DNA of 64,000 nucleotides from Litorivicinus lipolyticus. GTDB lineage: Bacteria; Pseudomonadota; Gammaproteobacteria; Pseudomonadales; Litorivicinaceae. This document shows, piece by piece, positions 10,852-19,983 of the stretch. Under the pieces are notes generated by a model. It was not told where the DNA came from. It did no database searches and worked only from the letters and a program-made list of their open reading frames with translations. The DNA is taken from assembly GCF_009650135.1 (NCBI RefSeq), contig NZ_CP045871.1:1426001-1490000 (forward strand). Reading direction: 5' to 3'. The position numbers and the translations under genes are program-made. Positions within the stretch are counted from its first letter, which is position 1. Every line of letters begins with the position of its first letter.

Positions 10852-11433
10852 CTTAACGTACGCCATCGCCACCATGGTGGCGTCCCCAATGGCGGTATGG
10901 CGGCCCATGACCGGCACACCCAGTGCGTTCAAAATGGTTTCAAGGCGGCGGTCGGCGGTTTCGTCAATACGTTCTTTGCTGGCATAGATATCAGCCAATT
11001 CGAGGGTCGGATTTGGCAGTTCAAAGCCAAAGGCCTGTTGGATGTAGCGATTCAACAGGGTGACGTCGAAATTTATGTAGTAGCCCAGCAGCGGACGGTT
11101 GCCGATGAAGTCTAAAAATCGCGGTAACGCCTGGTCTAGGCCGACGCCATCTTCCAGGTCGACTTTTCGAATACGGTGAATGCGAATGGAATCGGCAGCC
11201 TGCTTTGGCGACGCCGGCAGTCGAATATCCAGCTTTTCACTGGTCATGATTTTGCCGTCCCGAATCTTGACCGCGGCCAGGGTCAGCAAATCATCCTGCA
11301 GTGGGTTTAAGCCGGTGGTTTCGCAATCAATGCTAATCACTTCGTCCCCGTGATAGGGCATGAAAAGCGGCTCCCAGGGTGTGCCCTGGACCTTGAAGCG
11401 GGTACCCATCGTCTTCAGTGTTTTTGCGACCAT
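10837..11433 (-). CDS. 3'-5' exonuclease (DNA polymerase III epsilon-like)
   Basis: This 198-residue protein has a canonical DEDDh set: SIDCETTGL (D36, E38) for motif I, GYYINFDVTLLNR for motif II, and HTAIGDA for motif III. It lacks the C-terminal tail of DnaQ, so it is a stand-alone proofreading-type or RNase-type exonuclease. ATG at 11433 was chosen over upstream options because it follows the stop of the CBS/DUF294 gene by one base, with GAGGATAG as the ribosome site. In many gammaproteobacteria an exonuclease of this kind accompanies the CNMP-CBS-DUF294 gene and an acetate-type symporter, as here. The biological substrate is unknown. Confidence 0.85.
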   Translation of the reverse strand: MVAKTLKTMGTRFKVQGTPWEPLFMPYHGDEVISIDCETTGLNPLQDDLLTLAAVKIRDGKIMTSEKLDIRLPASPKQAADSIRIHRIRKVDLEDGVGLDQALPRFLDFIGNRPLLGYYINFDVTLLNRYIQQAFGFELPNPTLELADIYASKERIDETADRRLETILNALGVPVMGRHTAIGDATMVAMAYVKLMRR

Positions 11434-11434
11434 A

Positions 11435-13273
11435 CTATCCTCGGATATGCAGCTCAGATTCGAGCCAGTCTTTGAATTCTTTGACCACATGCAGCCCTTC
11501 ACGCAGCATGTCGCGTTCCAGCCGATTCAGCCGCTTCGGTTCAATGTAATTATTAACCTTCGTAACGTCAGCATTGGCACCCAACTGGCGCAGGTGACTG
11601 CGCAGGCGGTAATCACTGAACAGAACCAAGGCGCTTTCCAAGTTGCGTCCCATTTTTTCATGGATCCCACCGCAGCGTACCAAGCCCTGAATACGCTTGA
11701 AGGTATTGCTCTGGCGAACGTTATTTTTTAACGACAGCGCCCGAATACCGTGCACCAACGGGAAGATGGCGCCTTTTTTAATGTCCACACCCTGCTGTTC
11801 TTTCTTGACGTTTCCAAACAGCGTTAGCGGTACCGCGAAGTGCATGCACGGGGTCGCGAAATGGGAAATAAAGATGTCGTTGGCGGTCATCGCTTTGAGT
11901 AGCGCACGGCCCATACGATCGAACAACTTGGCGTCACCGGCAACGCGGTGGCCGTCCATCACGATGGCCAGGTTCATCAGGGTAGTTTCGTCCAGCCCCA
12001 ACACCCAGCGATCAATGGTCTGGACCCATTGGCTTTCGGTTTGAACCCACATCGGGTTACTGATCATGATGTTGCCGGGACACGGCGGAAAGCCCAATTG
12101 GATCAACCGATCGATGAACCGTTGGCAGTCCGCAGCCTGGGTCGGCCAGTCAAACCCATCGCGCACAATAAGGCAGTTGTCTTGGTCCGTGCGCACGATC
12201 TGCTCGCCGCGCCCTTCACTGCCCAATACGACTAACGCGGTGTTTTCACGCACCGAATCCGACACCGTCAGCTCCCAGACTTTGGCCACCAACCGGTTGT
12301 TTAAGGCGGCCAATAAATCCATCAAAAAACGAATCCGAGTGCCCTTATCGACCAGGTTTCGGACCAGCGGGTTCAAATGCTCGGCCGCATCTAGCAGATC
12401 TTCAATACTGCGGGCCTTTTCAATCGCGACCCCGACACTGTGGCTGCGCGAACTCAAAAACCCGAGCACGTCCGCCAGTTCAGCGACGCCGACAATCGCG
12501 CTCTCTTTTTTGACCACCACGCGCTTGATGTGGTGGCGCGCCATCACCGTCAAGGCCTCGAACAAAAATGCCTCGGCCTCGACCGCAATTAGGTTACGCC
12601 CAGTAAACCCGGCGATGCTCTCGTCCGGTCCATAGCCGTCTAAGGCCGTCGCGTTAAGCAAGTCGGTGCCCGTCACCAGTCCATAGCGGCCGGCTTCGCC
12701 GGGGAAATCAACCAAGGCCGAATCGATGTGGGCCGCACGCATTTTTTGTACGGTTTCACGGATGCTGCTGTCGGCGCTGACCACCAGACCCTTGCGGGTC
12801 ACCGAATCGCCGACCCGGACCAGACTGAAATCGTCACCCTCACGGCGGTTTTGCGAGCGCAGGTGCTGCTTGGACATGCTGGCCAAGCCCTTGTGGAAGT
12901 ACTGGCGGAATTCCGGATTTTCGTGGACCAGGTCCAAAAAAAGGTGGGCTGGCAAGCATTGGCAAATGGCCTCTTCGAAGGCTAGGTATTCGTCCCGGGC
13001 CTGCCCCTTCAGAACCGCCAACGAGCCGAACAGGTCGCCCTCGCTGTACTGGCTAACCAGGTGCGCCGAATCGTGTTCAAGGGTATTACCGTCGTACTCT
13101 TCGACCTTACCTTTCAGAATAATGTAGAGCCCTTCGGGGGCGCTGCCGGCGCGAATAATCACCTGGCCCGCTTCGAAATACTCCAGGTGCAATCCAGCAC
13201 TCAGCCTTTTGATCTGTTCGGGTGACAGCAAATCAAAAGGCGGAACGCTGAGATCCAATGCAGGTGTGTCCAT
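11435..13273 (-). CDS. Cyclic-nucleotide-binding / CBS / DUF294 nucleotidyltransferase-like signalling protein
   Basis: The 612-residue cytoplasmic protein has an N-terminal cyclic-nucleotide-binding domain (about residues 10-130, with PEGLYIILKGKVEEY), two CBS motifs (about 155-275), and a DUF294 putative nucleotidyltransferase domain with VVLGSEGRGEQ and TDQDN, followed by a helical DUF294_C region. GS...D-x-D-type residues resemble GlnD-like nucleotidyltransferases, but the target is unknown. It sits between the symporter operon and a DnaQ-type exonuclease on the same strand, a conserved neighbourhood, so control of transport or of acetate metabolism is a fair inference. A hairpin terminator separates it from the symporter gene upstream. 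Confidence 0.88.
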   Translation of the reverse strand: MDTPALDLSVPPFDLLSPEQIKRLSAGLHLEYFEAGQVIIRAGSAPEGLYIILKGKVEEYDGNTLEHDSAHLVSQYSEGDLFGSLAVLKGQARDEYLAFEEAICQCLPAHLFLDLVHENPEFRQYFHKGLASMSKQHLRSQNRREGDDFSLVRVGDSVTRKGLVVSADSSIRETVQKMRAAHIDSALVDFPGEAGRYGLVTGTDLLNATALDGYGPDESIAGFTGRNLIAVEAEAFLFEALTVMARHHIKRVVVKKESAIVGVAELADVLGFLSSRSHSVGVAIEKARSIEDLLDAAEHLNPLVRNLVDKGTRIRFLMDLLAALNNRLVAKVWELTVSDSVRENTALVVLGSEGRGEQIVRTDQDNCLIVRDGFDWPTQAADCQRFIDRLIQLGFPPCPGNIMISNPMWVQTESQWVQTIDRWVLGLDETTLMNLAIVMDGHRVAGDAKLFDRMGRALLKAMTANDIFISHFATPCMHFAVPLTLFGNVKKEQQGVDIKKGAIFPLVHGIRALSLKNNVRQSNTFKRIQGLVRCGGIHEKMGRNLESALVLFSDYRLRSHLRQLGANADVTKVNNYIEPKRLNRLERDMLREGLHVVKEFKDWLESELHIRG

Positions 13274-13291
13274 GGGGGTTCCTTGTAAAAT

Positions 13292-13322
13292 TTAAAAAGG
13301 GGCGCCATTGCTGACGCCCCCT
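13292..13322 (-). terminator. Intrinsic terminator after the symporter gene
   Basis: On the minus strand GGGGCG and CGCCCC (13315-13320 and 13299-13304) form a stem around a 10-base loop, followed by TTTTTAAATTTT. This fits a rho-independent terminator for the symporter transcript just downstream of its stop at 13358. Since the hairpin is only about 20 bases before the next minus-strand gene, it may also act as an attenuator with partial read-through. Confidence 0.75.
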
Positions 13323-13357
13323 TTCTGGTTTTCAGTGGATCAAATGATCCGCTCGAC

Positions 13358-15274
13358 TCAGTGAGCCTGAGCTTCACCCGCTCCGCGTGGGATACGAATG
13401 TCTTCAACCATGTCTTGGATTTCTTGCGGCGGCGGCGCAGTCGCACGTGACACTACGTACGCTACGATGAAGTGCAAGAACATGCCAATGGTACCGACGC
13501 CGGTGGCCTTGATGTTAAACATCTCGTAGGCGCCGGACTTGTCGACGAACACGTTCAGGATGATGTAACCGAAGGTGAAGATCAGACCGACCAACATACC
13601 TGCGATTGCACCTTCACGGTTCATACGCTTGTCGAAAATACCGTTGATGATGACCGGGAAGAACGACGCTGCGGCCAAGCCGAATGCGAACGCCACAACC
13701 TGAGCCACGAAGCCCGGCGGGTTGATGCCTAGGTAACCGGCAACAATGATCGCCACAACTGCTGCGCCACGAGCGGCCATCAGTTCCTGCGAATCGGTCA
13801 ACTTAGACTTGCCAGTTTCTTTGTCTTTGTAGATCACGCGACCCAACAGGTCGTGCGAAATAGACGCCGAGATTACCAACAACAAGCCCGCAGCAGTCGA
13901 CAATGCAGCTGCCAAGCCACCTGCCGCAATCAACGCGATGACCCAGTTGGGCAAACGTGCGATTTCGGGGTTAGCCAAAACGATGATGTCACGGTCAACA
14001 TACAGCTCGTTTTCGATCGCCTGACCTTCAGGCGCTGCAATTGCAGTGTTGGTGATCATGCGCTGACCCGAAGCACCGACCTGATCGCTGAATGTGGGTT
14101 TGCCTGCGAAAGGCGCGCCGTTAGCAAACTGAATTTTGCCATCGCCGTTTTTGTCCATCCAACCGATCAAACCGCCCTTTTCCCAGGTCGCAAACCAGTT
14201 ACCGGCACAGGGCATACGGGCAGCATCACCACCGTCAGCCATGATTGCGTTGATCGCCGCTTCCTGTTCGGCTGAACATTCAGCAGTCCAGGTGGCGTAA
14301 TCGTTGTTCTGTACGTTCTTGATCAGGTTCAAACGTGCGAATGCCGCAACGCCAGGAACCGAGGTGTACAGCAACGAAATGAAAAGCAATGCCCAACCCG
14401 CTGAGATACGTGCATCACGTACTTTAGGTACGGTGAAGAAACGCACGATCACGTGCGGCAGACCCGCAGTACCCGCCATCAATGCGACACACAGCAGGAA
14501 CGTGTTCCAAACGCCGGCACGACCTTCAGTGTAAGGGATGTTAAAGCCCAAATCGGTGAAGGTTTGGTCCAGCGCGGTCAGCAAGTAAGTGCCCTGCTGA
14601 ATGGTTTGAACGCCGTTATCGAAGTCAAACGCAATCGGGCTACCGAGGCCGACCTGAGGCAGGAACTCACCGGTGACCTGCAACGACAAGAACACCGCCG
14701 GCACGATAAACGCGACGATCAATACGCAATACTGTGCAACCTGAGTGTAGGTAATGCCCTTCATGCCGCCCAAGACCGCGTAGAAGAATACAATACACAT
14801 ACCAATGATAACGCCTGTGTTGACGTCAACCTGGAGGAAGCGCGAGAACACCACGCCAACGCCACGCATCTGACCGGCCACGTAGGTGAACGACACGAAA
14901 ATTACACAGATCACCGCAACAGTACGTGCGAAATCGGAGTAGTAACGATCGCCCACAAAGTCCGGCACTGTGAATTTGCCGAACTTACGCAGGTAAGGTG
15001 CTAACAGCATCGCCAGCAGTACATAACCACCGGTCCAACCCATCAGGTAGGCCGCGCCATCACGACCCAGCAGCGACACAATACCCGCGAGTGAAATAAA
15101 CGAAGCCGCTGACATCCAGTCAGCCGCGGTTGCCATGCCGTTGGCCACGGGGTGAACACCGCCACCTGCGACATAAAAGTCTTTAGTTGAGGCCGCTTTG
15201 GCCCAAATCGCGATCCCGATGTACAGCGCAAACGACGCGCCGACAAAGAGATAAATCAAGGTTTGAAGATCCAT
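13358..15274 (-). CDS. Cation:acetate symporter-type SSS transporter (VC_2705 subfamily-like)
   Basis: This 638-residue membrane protein is a sodium:solute symporter (SLC5 fold) with about 13 helices. Markers are KDFYVAGGGVHPVANGMATAADWMSAASF near the N-terminus, the sodium-symporter stretch with GQMRGVGVVFSRFL, and GLPHVIVRFFTV. A long non-membrane insert (about residues 320-425) and its pairing with a DUF4212 gene match the VC_2705 subgroup of acetate/monocarboxylate symporters. Acetate or another short carboxylate is the likely substrate, by family. It is nine bases after the DUF4212 gene and has a good AAGGGA ribosome site. Confidence 0.9.
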   Translation of the reverse strand: MDLQTLIYLFVGASFALYIGIAIWAKAASTKDFYVAGGGVHPVANGMATAADWMSAASFISLAGIVSLLGRDGAAYLMGWTGGYVLLAMLLAPYLRKFGKFTVPDFVGDRYYSDFARTVAVICVIFVSFTYVAGQMRGVGVVFSRFLQVDVNTGVIIGMCIVFFYAVLGGMKGITYTQVAQYCVLIVAFIVPAVFLSLQVTGEFLPQVGLGSPIAFDFDNGVQTIQQGTYLLTALDQTFTDLGFNIPYTEGRAGVWNTFLLCVALMAGTAGLPHVIVRFFTVPKVRDARISAGWALLFISLLYTSVPGVAAFARLNLIKNVQNNDYATWTAECSAEQEAAINAIMADGGDAARMPCAGNWFATWEKGGLIGWMDKNGDGKIQFANGAPFAGKPTFSDQVGASGQRMITNTAIAAPEGQAIENELYVDRDIIVLANPEIARLPNWVIALIAAGGLAAALSTAAGLLLVISASISHDLLGRVIYKDKETGKSKLTDSQELMAARGAAVVAIIVAGYLGINPPGFVAQVVAFAFGLAAASFFPVIINGIFDKRMNREGAIAGMLVGLIFTFGYIILNVFVDKSGAYEMFNIKATGVGTIGMFLHFIVAYVVSRATAPPPQEIQDMVEDIRIPRGAGEAQAH

Positions 15275-15283
15275 GAGTGTCCC

Positions 15284-15538
15284 TTACTCCGCTACGTCGT
15301 ATTTTTCGTCAATCGCATTCATGCGGCGTGCATAAATGAAAATCAGAATCATGAAAACGTACATGCTGCCTTGCTGTGCAAACCAGAACCCGAGTTTAAA
15401 ACCACCAAATTGAATGGTATCGAGTAGGTCCACGAACAAAATGCCGCACCCAAATGACACGATGAACCACACCGCCAAAAGCAGCATGATCGTCGAGATG
15501 TTCTCTTTCCAGTAGGCCTGCGCCTTCTGTGCGTCCAT
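15284..15538 (-). CDS. DUF4212 small membrane subunit of the symporter
   Basis: The 84-residue protein has two membrane helices and the DUF4212 hallmark FGCGILFVDLL...GGFKLGFWFAQQGSMYVF. Such proteins, like YjcH beside ActP, are encoded directly upstream of VC_2705-type symporters and are presumed accessory subunits. I used ATG at 15538, preceded by AAAGGG, rather than the in-frame start at 15589, which adds a charged non-conserved leader. The 135 bases to the divergent sensor kinase gene contain the promoters of both. Confidence 0.92.
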   Translation of the reverse strand: MDAQKAQAYWKENISTIMLLLAVWFIVSFGCGILFVDLLDTIQFGGFKLGFWFAQQGSMYVFMILIFIYARRMNAIDEKYDVAE

Positions 15539-15673
15539 TTTAAATAACCCTTTATGTTGTTTTACAGACGTGCGTAATCTAGCAAGCACGGCCGTCGCTG
15601 GTTACTCTACTTTCGGATGGTCAGGCCGCTAGTGGCCGATACTTAGGTCTTTTAATAAACGCAAGGAAACTGC

Positions 15674-18600
15674 GTGTTTAGTCCCTATTCGTTATTGGCC
15701 TTAAGCCTATTTTACGTGCTGTTCTTATTTGCGGTCGCCATTTGGGGTGACCGCAAGCGGGCCAAACCCCTGCACCCCCTGGTGTATGCCTTGGCAATCG
15801 GTGTTTATTGCACCTCTTGGACATTTTACGGTGCGGTTGGCACCGCGGCCAATCAAGGCTGGGGCTTTTTACCGATTTACCTGGGTCCGGCGCTGACGTT
15901 TTTATTGGCTTGGAGCCTGTTTAAAAAAATCGGTGTACTGACCGATACCCACGGCATCAGTTCGATCGCCGACTTTATCGCGACACGCTACGGCAAAGCC
16001 CAACCGGTTGCCGTGTTAATTACCTTAGCGGCGGTGTTGACCGTGGTGCCCTATATCGCACTGCAGTTAAAGGCGATTTCAAACGCGTGGTTTACGCTGG
16101 CCCCAGCGTCACGGGACGGCACGGACCCGGCGTTATTGGCCACCGTGTTACTGATCATATTTGCGATCGCCTTCGGTACCGCGCGCTTGAGCCGACGCGA
16201 ACATCACCGCGGCATGATGCTGTCGCTGGCGTTTGAAAGCAGCATCAAATTGATTGCCTTCGCGGCGGTTTCGATCGGCGCCAGTGGCGCCTTGTTTGGC
16301 GACATCGGGACCCTATTCAGTCGAGCCGCGACGACACCCAATGCCCGGCCGTTGTTCGAGACCGACTTCACGACCCCTATTTTCCTCACCCAAACCCTAC
16401 TGGGCGCGCTGGCCATTATCTGTTTGCCACGCCAATTCCAAATCAGCTTTGTCGAGTCCGGCGGTGCCCAGCGCACGGACATGGCGCGCTGGGTGATGCC
16501 GATTTACCTCGGCGCGTTTGCACTGCTGGTGCTGCCGATCGCGGCCGCCGGGTTAATGACCTTTGGCGCCTCCGTCAGCCCGGACAGCTACGTCTTACTA
16601 CTGCCGCTGGCGGCGGACCTGCCGGCGCTGGCCCTGCTGGCGTATATCGGTGGGCTGTCTGCCGGCGTCGGTATGATTATCGCGGCCACCCTGGCGCTGT
16701 CGACCATGGTCTGTAATGAGCTGGTGGTGCCGGCGTACGTGCGCTACGTGCGCAGCAGCGAGCAAGACCTGAGCGGACTGATTTTGGCGTCACGGCGCTG
16801 GGCCATCGCCGGCATCATGATGATGGCGTGGCTGTATTACGAAAACGCCCCTGCCGGCTCGTCCTTGGCCTCGATTGGCCTGTTGGCATTCATCGGTGCA
16901 GCCCAATTTGGCCCGGCCCTGATTGCTGGTTTGTATTGGCGCGGCGCCAATCGCTACGGTGCATTTGGCGGCATCTTGACCGGCATTTTGGTGTGGCTAT
17001 ACACCCTGGCGCTGCCGTCTTTCAATGGCATGACCTCGCACCAAGCGATCCTGTGGAATGACCGCATCGGTTTTTCAGGGTTGGCGCATTTGGACCCGGT
17101 GACCCATGCCACACTGTGGTCACTCGGCCTTAATGTACTGGTCTTTGTGCTGGTGTCGCTGCTGACACGGCCGAACTTCACCGACCGCATGCAAGCCAGC
17201 ATCATGGTCGACTCGGCAGCCGTCACCAGCACGCCCAAAGCCTGGCGCGGGGTGCTCACGGTCGGCGACCTGGAGGTGCTGTTAGCGCGCTACTTAGGCG
17301 AAGATGCCGCGCGCACCGCCTGGCACGAAATCCAGGACGAGCTCGGGATCAAGTTTGAACGGTCCACGCTCGAAGCCTCGCCAGAACTAATGACGCTAGT
17401 CGAGCGCCGCCTGGCCGGAGCGCTGGGCGCCTCGTCCGCGCGCTTGGTGCTGGACAGTCGCATTAAGGGGCGCACGGTCAAGGCTGACGAACTGGTGTCC
17501 GTCGTCGAGGAAAGCAATCGGGCCCTGCAGTCGTCACGCGAGCAGTTGCACGCAGCACTCGAAAACCTGGCCCCAGGCGTCAGCGTGATCGATGCCAACA
17601 AACGTTTGGTGGCGTGGAACCGTCGTTACCAAGAGATATTTGATTACCCGAGTTCGCTGCTGCAGGTCGGCCAACCGATCGAAACGCTGTTGCGCTACAA
17701 CGCGACGCGTAACTTTTTTGGCGAGGGCGACCACGAAGCCCAAATTCAGCGGCGTGTCGAACACCTGAGTCATGCCCGCAGTCACCGTCGCATTTCATAC
17801 CTGCCAACCGGCACCGTCATTGAACTCAGCGGCAACCCCATGCCGGACGGCGGTTTCGTGACGAGCTTTTACGACATCACCGAGCTGAAACGCAATGAGA
17901 GCGCGCTCAAACAATCCGAGGCCAACATTCGCCTTTACACCGACAACGTGCCGATCATGTTGGCGTATCTGGATAACGACCGCCGAATATTGTTTGTGAA
18001 CCAGTCCTTTGAAGAAATCATGGGTTTCCGGCGTGATGCCATTTTGGGCAAGCATGCGTGGGAGGTCTTCAGCGAGTCCGAATATGCGCTACGCCAGCCG
18101 CACATGGCTAGGGCGCTGCAGGGCGAGCGGCAATCGTTCGAGGTGTCCATCGAATTTATGGACATGGAACGATTTTACGAAGCGGTTTACGTTCCGCACC
18201 AAGTCGACTCGCGCGTACTCGGCCTATTTATCATGTACCAGGACGTCACCGAGCGGCGCATGGCGGAAGCGATGTTAAAAACCGCCAATGAAACCTTGGA
18301 AGAACGCGTCAGCTCGCGAACCCACGAGCTGTCGAACCTGAACGTCCAGCTCATGCAAGAAAACCGCATTCGCGCCCGCACCGAACGCGACCTGACCCTG
18401 GCCAAGGCCGAAGCCGAACGCGCCAACCTATCCAAGACCCGCTTCCTAGCCGCCGCCAGCCACGATTTAATGCAGCCACTGAACGCCGCGCGCTTATTCG
18501 CCGCCGCGCTCGAGCGGCAGGTCAGCGGCGAGGCCGTGCAGATGGCAAAAAACCTAGACAGCTCGCTGGACAACGCCGAGGAGTTGTTAGGGACGCTGCT

Positions 18601-19528
18601 GGAAATTTCAAAGCTGGATGCCGGCGCGACCAAGTTCAATCCCCAGGCCCTAAACGTGCGGCCGTTGTTCGAGCAATTGGCCGCCGAATTCAATGCCTTG
18701 AGCCATGAAAAAGGCCTGACGCTGCGCGCCCGCGCCCGCGACGCCTGGGTCTACGCCGAGCCGTTGATGGTGCGCCGCGTGCTGCAAAACTTTTTGTCCA
18801 ACGCCCTGCGCTACACCCGCCAAGGCAAAGTCCTGCTGGGCACCCGAATCAGCGGCGGTCACGTCGAATTGCAAGTCTGGGACACCGGCATCGGCATCGC
18901 CCAACAAGACCAGGCGCGGGTCTTTGACGAATTTGCGCGCCTGGAGTCAGGCCGCGCGCAACACCAAAAGGGCATGGGGCTTGGCCTGTCGATATCGATC
19001 CGACTGGCCAAACTCATGGGCGGCGAAGTGCGCCTGCACTCAACCGAGAACCGTGGCACCTGTTTTAGCCTGCGCCTGCCGTTGACCGACAAACGGGCCC
19101 AACCCAAGGCAAGCCCGGCGCTTAATACACGACGCACTAGCGCCAAGCTTCAAGGCCTCAGGGTGCTGTGCTTGGATAATGAGCCGATGATTCTAGAGGG
19201 CATGGCCCAACTGCTGGGCGACTGGGGTTGCACGGTATGGCCGGTTCAAAGCGGCGATGATGCCATGCGGGTGATCGAACAAAACGGCCGCCCGGATTTA
19301 CTGATCCTGGATTACCACCTGGACAATAACGCCACTGGGCTGGAAGCCTTGGCGGCGATTAAAGGCGTCGTCCCCCAGTGTCCGCCGTCGATCTTGCTGA
19401 CCGCCGATCGGACCGAAGAGACACGCACCGCCGCACTGGAGGCGGGCGCACGCGTCATGAACAAGCCGGTCAAGCCGGCAGGGCTGCGCGCCTTGATGTC
19501 ATCCCTCGCGCCGCCCCCTCGGGATTAG
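15674..19528 (+). CDS. SLC5-domain hybrid sensor histidine kinase/response regulator (CrbS-like)
   Basis: The 1284-residue protein joins an N-terminal sodium:solute-symporter-like membrane domain (about residues 1-500, starting with the helix and CTSWTFYGAVG stretch) to two PAS-type regions (about 620-870), a coiled linker, a HisKA domain (ASHDLMQPLNAARL), an HATPase domain (DTGIGI, GMGLGLS) and a C-terminal receiver (LDNEPM, LILDYHL, then a conserved lysine in NKPVKP). This is the layout of CrbS/MxtR kinases, which control acetate use genes such as acs and actP. Lying divergently from an acetate-type symporter supports that role, though a LuxR-type partner (CrbR) is not in the window. The start is GTG at 15674 after AAGGAAA. 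The end overlaps grxD by four bases. Confidence 0.9.
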   Translation: MFSPYSLLALSLFYVLFLFAVAIWGDRKRAKPLHPLVYALAIGVYCTSWTFYGAVGTAANQGWGFLPIYLGPALTFLLAWSLFKKIGVLTDTHGISSIADFIATRYGKAQPVAVLITLAAVLTVVPYIALQLKAISNAWFTLAPASRDGTDPALLATVLLIIFAIAFGTARLSRREHHRGMMLSLAFESSIKLIAFAAVSIGASGALFGDIGTLFSRAATTPNARPLFETDFTTPIFLTQTLLGALAIICLPRQFQISFVESGGAQRTDMARWVMPIYLGAFALLVLPIAAAGLMTFGASVSPDSYVLLLPLAADLPALALLAYIGGLSAGVGMIIAATLALSTMVCNELVVPAYVRYVRSSEQDLSGLILASRRWAIAGIMMMAWLYYENAPAGSSLASIGLLAFIGAAQFGPALIAGLYWRGANRYGAFGGILTGILVWLYTLALPSFNGMTSHQAILWNDRIGFSGLAHLDPVTHATLWSLGLNVLVFVLVSLLTRPNFTDRMQASIMVDSAAVTSTPKAWRGVLTVGDLEVLLARYLGEDAARTAWHEIQDELGIKFERSTLEASPELMTLVERRLAGALGASSARLVLDSRIKGRTVKADELVSVVEESNRALQSSREQLHAALENLAPGVSVIDANKRLVAWNRRYQEIFDYPSSLLQVGQPIETLLRYNATRNFFGEGDHEAQIQRRVEHLSHARSHRRISYLPTGTVIELSGNPMPDGGFVTSFYDITELKRNESALKQSEANIRLYTDNVPIMLAYLDNDRRILFVNQSFEEIMGFRRDAILGKHAWEVFSESEYALRQPHMARALQGERQSFEVSIEFMDMERFYEAVYVPHQVDSRVLGLFIMYQDVTERRMAEAMLKTANETLEERVSSRTHELSNLNVQLMQENRIRARTERDLTLAKAEAERANLSKTRFLAAASHDLMQPLNAARLFAAALERQVSGEAVQMAKNLDSSLDNAEELLGTLLEISKLDAGATKFNPQALNVRPLFEQLAAEFNALSHEKGLTLRARARDAWVYAEPLMVRRVLQNFLSNALRYTRQGKVLLGTRISGGHVELQVWDTGIGIAQQDQARVFDEFARLESGRAQHQKGMGLGLSISIRLAKLMGGEVRLHSTENRGTCFSLRLPLTDKRAQPKASPALNTRRTSAKLQGLRVLCLDNEPMILEGMAQLLGDWGCTVWPVQSGDDAMRVIEQNGRPDLLILDYHLDNNATGLEALAAIKGVVPQCPPSILLTADRTEETRTAALEAGARVMNKPVKPAGLRALMSSLAPPPRD

Positions 19529-19851
19529 TCCTGGGCGGGGACGGTGTCGTGAATCAAGGCTTTCAGTTCGCCGTTTTGGTACATCTCGACGACGATGTCA
19601 CAGCCACCGACGAGTTCGCCGTTAACCCACAATTGCGGGAAAGTCGGCCAGTTGGCAAACAGCGGCAACTCGGCGCGCACATCTGGGTTTTCGAGGATGT
19701 CGACGTAGGCAAAGGGACGCTCACACGCCATCACTGCCTGCACGGTCTGAGATGAGAAACCACATTTCGGCCCGCGCGGATCACCCTTCATGTAAAGCAG
19801 CACCGGGTTTTCAGCGATCTGTTGTTTGATGTTATCTAGTGTGTTTGACAT
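19525..19851 (-). CDS. grxD: Monothiol glutaredoxin, Grx4 family
   Basis: The 108-residue protein contains the CGFS active site (C30-S33) in GPKCGFSSQTV, together with PTFPQLWVNGELVGGCDI, which holds the glutathione-binding TVP-like and GG residues. Grx4-type monothiol glutaredoxins bind a bridging 2Fe-2S cluster and act in iron-sulfur cluster delivery and iron sensing with BolA-type proteins. Length and motifs are standard. It starts at ATG 19851 with GAGAGGACC upstream and converges with the sensor kinase gene, sharing TTAG at the stops. Confidence 0.96.
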   Translation of the reverse strand: MSNTLDNIKQQIAENPVLLYMKGDPRGPKCGFSSQTVQAVMACERPFAYVDILENPDVRAELPLFANWPTFPQLWVNGELVGGCDIVVEMYQNGELKALIHDTVPAQD

Positions 19852-19983
19852 AGGTCCTCTCGACTTTCATACAATTTGCAGGGTTGATGGGGGCGTATGC
19901 TGTCACCACAACGTCGTAGTTGCAAAACCTTTGCAGGCGCAGCGTCGCTGTGTATATTCAATCGCTTTTTTGCGAGTCTTAGC

